A DNA stretch of 64,000 nucleotides, from assembly GCF_020711195.1 (NCBI RefSeq), contig NZ_JAJFAT010000009.1, positions 55,996 to 119,995 on the forward strand. Reading direction: 5' to 3'. Shown piece after piece: positions 61,094-64,000 of the stretch. The DNA is from Halanaerobium polyolivorans (GTDB lineage: Bacteria > Bacillota > Halanaerobiia > Halanaerobiales > Halanaerobiaceae). The notes beneath the pieces were generated by a model, which had not been told where the DNA came from, did not search any database, and saw only the letters and a program-made list of their open reading frames with translations. How positions within the stretch are numbered: the first letter of the stretch is position 1; the number at the start of each line of letters is the position of its first letter. The position numbers were made by a program, and so were the translations under genes.

Positions 61094-63787
61094 TTAATTT
61101 AAAAGAGGTTTTTCTTTCATCATAGCTACAAATTTTAAGGCCAATTCCGGATCAAACTGAGTTCCGGCATTTTTTTGGATTTCCTCTAATGCTTCTTCTT
61201 TACTCAAAGCCCTTTTATATGGCCTACCATTTCTCATAACATCATAACTGTCTACAATTGCAATTACCCTGGCTAAAAGCGGAATTTCTTTGCCTTTAAT
61301 AGCTCTAGGGTATCCACTACCATCCCAATGTTCATGATGAGAAAACACTTCATAAACGATATGAGAAAAATCATCTATAGCAGAACAGAGTCTGAAACCT
61401 GTTCCAGGATGTTTTTTCATTACTTCCCATTCTTCAGGACTTAATTCACCTGGTTTGCGGAGTATCTTTTCGGGAACAGTAATCTTACCAATATCATGTA
61501 GTGTAGCCAGCAGAGAAAGCCTATTCTGTTCATCTACTGATAAATCTAAGTCTTGACCTAATAATAGTGCTAATTCTTCCAATCTTTTTGCATGACAATC
61601 GTTCTCCTGACTTTTTTCCTCAAGAGTAGCAAGCATGGTTTTAAGCATTTTGTTTTGACCACTCTGCTTTTTGAGCAGCTTATTTTTATACATCTTATCT
61701 TCTGCTCTCTGCAGCACATTATAAATATTATTATCAACTTTATACTTTGTACTTATACCACCAGCAATTGAAACAGGAATATATTCCTGTTCAGCTACCT
61801 GAACCTCTATCTCTACCTCTTTAAATCTCTGATAGATTTGTTCTGCTTCTTCCTGAGAGGTTTGAGGTAGTAAAATTACAAATTCATCTCCACCCCAGCG
61901 CGAGATTATATCCTCCTGGCGAAAAGATTCTTTGAAAACCTCGGCTGCTTTAATCAACATCTGATCTCCTATTTTATGCCCATAACTATCATTGATTATT
62001 TTTAAACCATTTAAATCAAACATGATTAAACTTATTGGAAGCTGTCTACCTGTATTATATCTTTCAAAAGCTTCTTCTAAATAAAGGCGGTTATATAATC
62101 CGGTTAATCCATCATGAAAACTCATATGAGTAATTTTTCTTTCTTTTTCCTTTCTTTCTGTTATATCTATATAAATTGCAAATCCACCTAAAAATTTACC
62201 TTCAGCAATAACAGGTATACCCCTAACAAGACATTCTCTAGGGTTACAATATTTATCATAACGGGTTGATTCAGACTGTACCTCTTTACCCTCTAAAAAA
62301 TTGCAGGTAAGTTCTCTATCAGCTGTATTGGCTTTCCCCTGATCCATAACTTGATCAAGGTTTAAACCTTTAATTTCTTCTAATTCATATTTAAAAACTT
62401 CTCTGAACCTATCATTAATATCAATAATTCGATGTTTATTATCTACTTTGACCATTGAATCAACACCTGATTCAAAAATAGAGTTCAGCCATTCTTTTTC
62501 TCTGATCACTTTAATTTCTGCTAATTTACGTTCTGTTATGTTTTCAATTGAGATTACTGCCCCACAACTTTTAAAATCACTATTAAAATCACAGAGAGAA
62601 GTTATACGGCAAAAATAATAGTTTTTCTTTTCTGACAAACCAAGGGAAAATTCCAGACTGAACTTTTTCCTCTCTCCACTAATTACAGCTTTAAGAGCTT
62701 TGGTTAATTTTTGGTATTTCTCAGCTTTTTCTGCTATTATAAGTGAAAAATTATCAATAAGGTTTGCACCTTCTGTCAATTTCTCCAATTCTATATTATT
62801 TTCTTGAAGAAATTCATACCAGGCTTGATTAACATGGGTTATTTGAGCATTGAGATCCAAAACACAAATATGGTCTGATAGAGAGTCCAAGGTTGAATTT
62901 ATTAAATTACGGGAGTTCAAAAGCTCTTCTTTATATTTATATTCTTTAGTTACATCAGAAAATACTAGAATAACTCCCCTCATTTCCCCATCATCAGCTT
63001 TGATAGGAGCTGCAGTGTCTGCTATCTGCAGGCTGCTGCCATCTTTAGCAATAAGAGTTGTGTCATTTGCTAGACCTACAACCTTACCTGCTTGCAGAAC
63101 TTTATGAACAGGGTTTTCTAAAACACTACCATCTTCAGAACTTTCAATTTGAAAAACATTAGTTAATTTTTTTCCTGCTGCTTGCTCAAACTCCCAACCG
63201 GTCATATCTTCTGCTGCAGCATTCATCATAGTAACTTTACCTTGAAGATCTGTGGTAATTACACCATCTCCAATTGAATAGAGAGTGGTTGAATATTTAT
63301 TTTTTAACTTCTTCATTTTCTGATCAGTATAAATAATTTCCAGATTAGCTTCAATTAGTTCTTTAAAAGTTAAAACTAAGCGCTCTACTTTTTCTGAAAA
63401 TTCATTTTCTTTTTTATCTAAAATACAAATAGTGCCAAATATTTGTCCATCTGGCCAATATAATGGTCTGCCGTGATAGGCAATCATTGCTAAATCAAGG
63501 TCAGGATTATTCTGCCATTGGGGATCTTTCAGTGCATTTATCACTTCCAACTTTTCACCTGTTTTTATCACGTACTCACAGTACAAACCATCCATTTTTT
63601 CTTTATCACCAGCAAGATAGGGGTTATCCTGATTCTCGCTTGCCAGTAAAACTTTAATATAGGGAGCTTCGAGCTTCATTATCAGTGCTGCCGGCACATC
63701 TAATAGAGAAGCCATGATATTTACTACCTTCTGCCATTTTTTTATTATCATTTTTGGAACTTCAATCTCTTTGGCCTCTATTTGCAT
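61094..63787 (-). CDS. GAF-PAS-PAS-PAS-GGDEF-HD-GYP protein (c-di-GMP synthesis/hydrolysis)
   Basis: 897 residues: GAF-like domain (about 10-155), three PAS domains (about 158-280, 285-410, 420-540), GGDEF with intact SRWGGDEFVILLPQ (about 550-705) and HD-GYP with HDIGK, FSHHEHWDGSGYPRAIKGKE and IVDSYDVMRNGRPY (about 710-890). No membrane segment, so soluble. Close in layout to the 58254-60419 protein, from which it differs by the GAF domain; the two flank comFB. The promoter region carries an extended -10 (TGGTATAAT) at 63855-63863. Confidence 0.95.
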   Translation of the reverse strand: MQIEAKEIEVPKMIIKKWQKVVNIMASLLDVPAALIMKLEAPYIKVLLASENQDNPYLAGDKEKMDGLYCEYVIKTGEKLEVINALKDPQWQNNPDLDLAMIAYHGRPLYWPDGQIFGTICILDKKENEFSEKVERLVLTFKELIEANLEIIYTDQKMKKLKNKYSTTLYSIGDGVITTDLQGKVTMMNAAAEDMTGWEFEQAAGKKLTNVFQIESSEDGSVLENPVHKVLQAGKVVGLANDTTLIAKDGSSLQIADTAAPIKADDGEMRGVILVFSDVTKEYKYKEELLNSRNLINSTLDSLSDHICVLDLNAQITHVNQAWYEFLQENNIELEKLTEGANLIDNFSLIIAEKAEKYQKLTKALKAVISGERKKFSLEFSLGLSEKKNYYFCRITSLCDFNSDFKSCGAVISIENITERKLAEIKVIREKEWLNSIFESGVDSMVKVDNKHRIIDINDRFREVFKYELEEIKGLNLDQVMDQGKANTADRELTCNFLEGKEVQSESTRYDKYCNPRECLVRGIPVIAEGKFLGGFAIYIDITERKEKERKITHMSFHDGLTGLYNRLYLEEAFERYNTGRQLPISLIMFDLNGLKIINDSYGHKIGDQMLIKAAEVFKESFRQEDIISRWGGDEFVILLPQTSQEEAEQIYQRFKEVEIEVQVAEQEYIPVSIAGGISTKYKVDNNIYNVLQRAEDKMYKNKLLKKQSGQNKMLKTMLATLEEKSQENDCHAKRLEELALLLGQDLDLSVDEQNRLSLLATLHDIGKITVPEKILRKPGELSPEEWEVMKKHPGTGFRLCSAIDDFSHIVYEVFSHHEHWDGSGYPRAIKGKEIPLLARVIAIVDSYDVMRNGRPYKRALSKEEALEEIQKNAGTQFDPELALKFVAMMKEKPLLN

Positions 63788-63854
63788 GCTAACCGCCCCC
63801 TTTTTTAGCTGCTAAGTATAATAAATAAAGTTTAAATATTCTAGTTTAATTATA

Positions 63855-63863
63855 TTATACCAG
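63855..63863 (-). promoter_or_regulatory. Possible extended -10 sigma-A promoter upstream of 61094-63787 gene
   Basis: Minus strand TGGTATAAT: TATAAT with the TGN extension, about 70 bases upstream of the start at 63787. No good -35 box at 17 bases, which extended -10 promoters can do without. Confidence 0.4.
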
Positions 63864-63892
63864 CAATATTATTACAAATAATTCTCAATAAA

Positions 63893-63916
63893 AAAAGCCC
63901 ACCAAAGGCAGGCTTA
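63893..63916 (-). terminator. Rho-independent terminator of the gene at the right edge
   Basis: Minus strand: stem AAGCCTGCC with GGTGGGCTT (9 bp, with G-T pairs), a TTT loop and a run of seven T after it. It lies 10 bases past the stop of the partial gene at 63926-64000. Confidence 0.85.
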
Positions 63917-63925
63917 ATCAAAAAA

Positions 63926-64000
63926 CTATTTTTGAATACTCTTTAAATAATCTTTAACCTCAGCAACAGATTTAAGTTCTAATACTTTTTCAGCCTTTTG
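63926..64000 (-). CDS. C-terminal end of an unidentified protein, cut by the right window edge
   Basis: Open frame on the minus strand entering from base 64000 and ending at TAG 63926: 24 residues, QKAEKVLELKSVAEVKDYL followed by KSIQK. Charged helical C-terminus, followed by a strong terminator, which supports a real gene end. Too short to assign. Confidence 0.55.
   Translation of the reverse strand, partial: QKAEKVLELKSVAEVKDYLKSIQK

Noticed and set aside
1..64000. CRISPR arrays, insertion sequences, tRNA or rRNA genes, prophage
   Set aside because: No regular repeats with spacers, no transposase or integrase reading frames, and no tRNA/rRNA-like stretches were seen.

Overview
The window is almost entirely one flagellum and chemotaxis locus from an AT-rich, low-GC bacterium. 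Gene order and family signatures (FliW/CsrA, FliY with a CheC-like domain, CheC/CheD, FlbD, the TIGR02530 protein, FlhF/FlhG, WhiG-type sigma-28) are those of Firmicutes. The locus also encodes FlgA, FlgI (P ring) and FlgH (L ring), which are only expected in cells with an outer membrane. Together with a strikingly acidic flagellin (312 consecutive residues without Lys or Arg), this points to a diderm, halophilic Firmicute, most likely of the order Halanaerobiales (Halanaerobium or a relative). The assignment is inference; no rRNA gene is present.

Layout. (1) Bases 1-12396, minus strand: late 'filament' genes. They are flgM-flgN-flgK-flgL-fliC, flaG, two paralogous coiled-coil proteins, a 172-residue protein of unknown function, and fliD-fliS-fliT-like followed by a chemoreceptor cut by the left edge. 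Sigma-28-type promoters precede flgM, the 172-residue gene and fliD, and several hairpin terminators divide the region. (2) 12534-14328, plus strand: cheB-cheR. (3) 14330-52050, minus strand: one contiguous block of 46 genes, often overlapping. In transcription order: a TPR protein, fliW-csrA, cheA-cheW-cheW-cheC-cheD-cheY, flgB-flgC-fliE-fliF-fliG-fliH-fliI-fliJ-motE-fliK-flgD-TIGR02530-flgE-flbD, motA-motB-fliL-fliM-fliY, fliO-P-Q-R-flhB-flhA-flhF-flhG, a PilZ protein, a small membrane protein, fliA, fapA, flgF-flgG-flgA-flgH-flgI and flgJ. (4) 52424-64000: two more chemoreceptors (one with a PhnD-like binding domain), a fliK-like/flhX pair, and two PAS-GGDEF-HD-GYP proteins flanking a ComFB-family gene.

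How it works together. The basal body, export apparatus, C ring, stator, rod, hook and ring genes are transcribed with the chemotaxis core. sigma-28 (fliA) from that block would switch on the flgM, fliD and chemoreceptor promoters seen here. FliW-CsrA should control flagellin translation, and the flagellin leader has a hairpin that presents AGGA in its loop plus a GGAGG Shine-Dalgarno. c-di-GMP enzymes, a PilZ brake-type protein and a ComFB-family protein suggest second-messenger control of motility.

The most interesting unexplained signal is a two-hairpin RNA element found twice, 32-33 nt upstream of flgE (hook) and of flgG (distal rod). The two copies show compensatory stem changes, equal hairpin spacing and conserved internal-loop bases. 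I do not recognise it as a described RNA class. Other points of note are a chemoreceptor with a cysteine-rich insert in its HAMP region, a receptor with a C-terminal PhnD-like domain, FlgH without a lipobox cysteine, and frequent TTG start codons.
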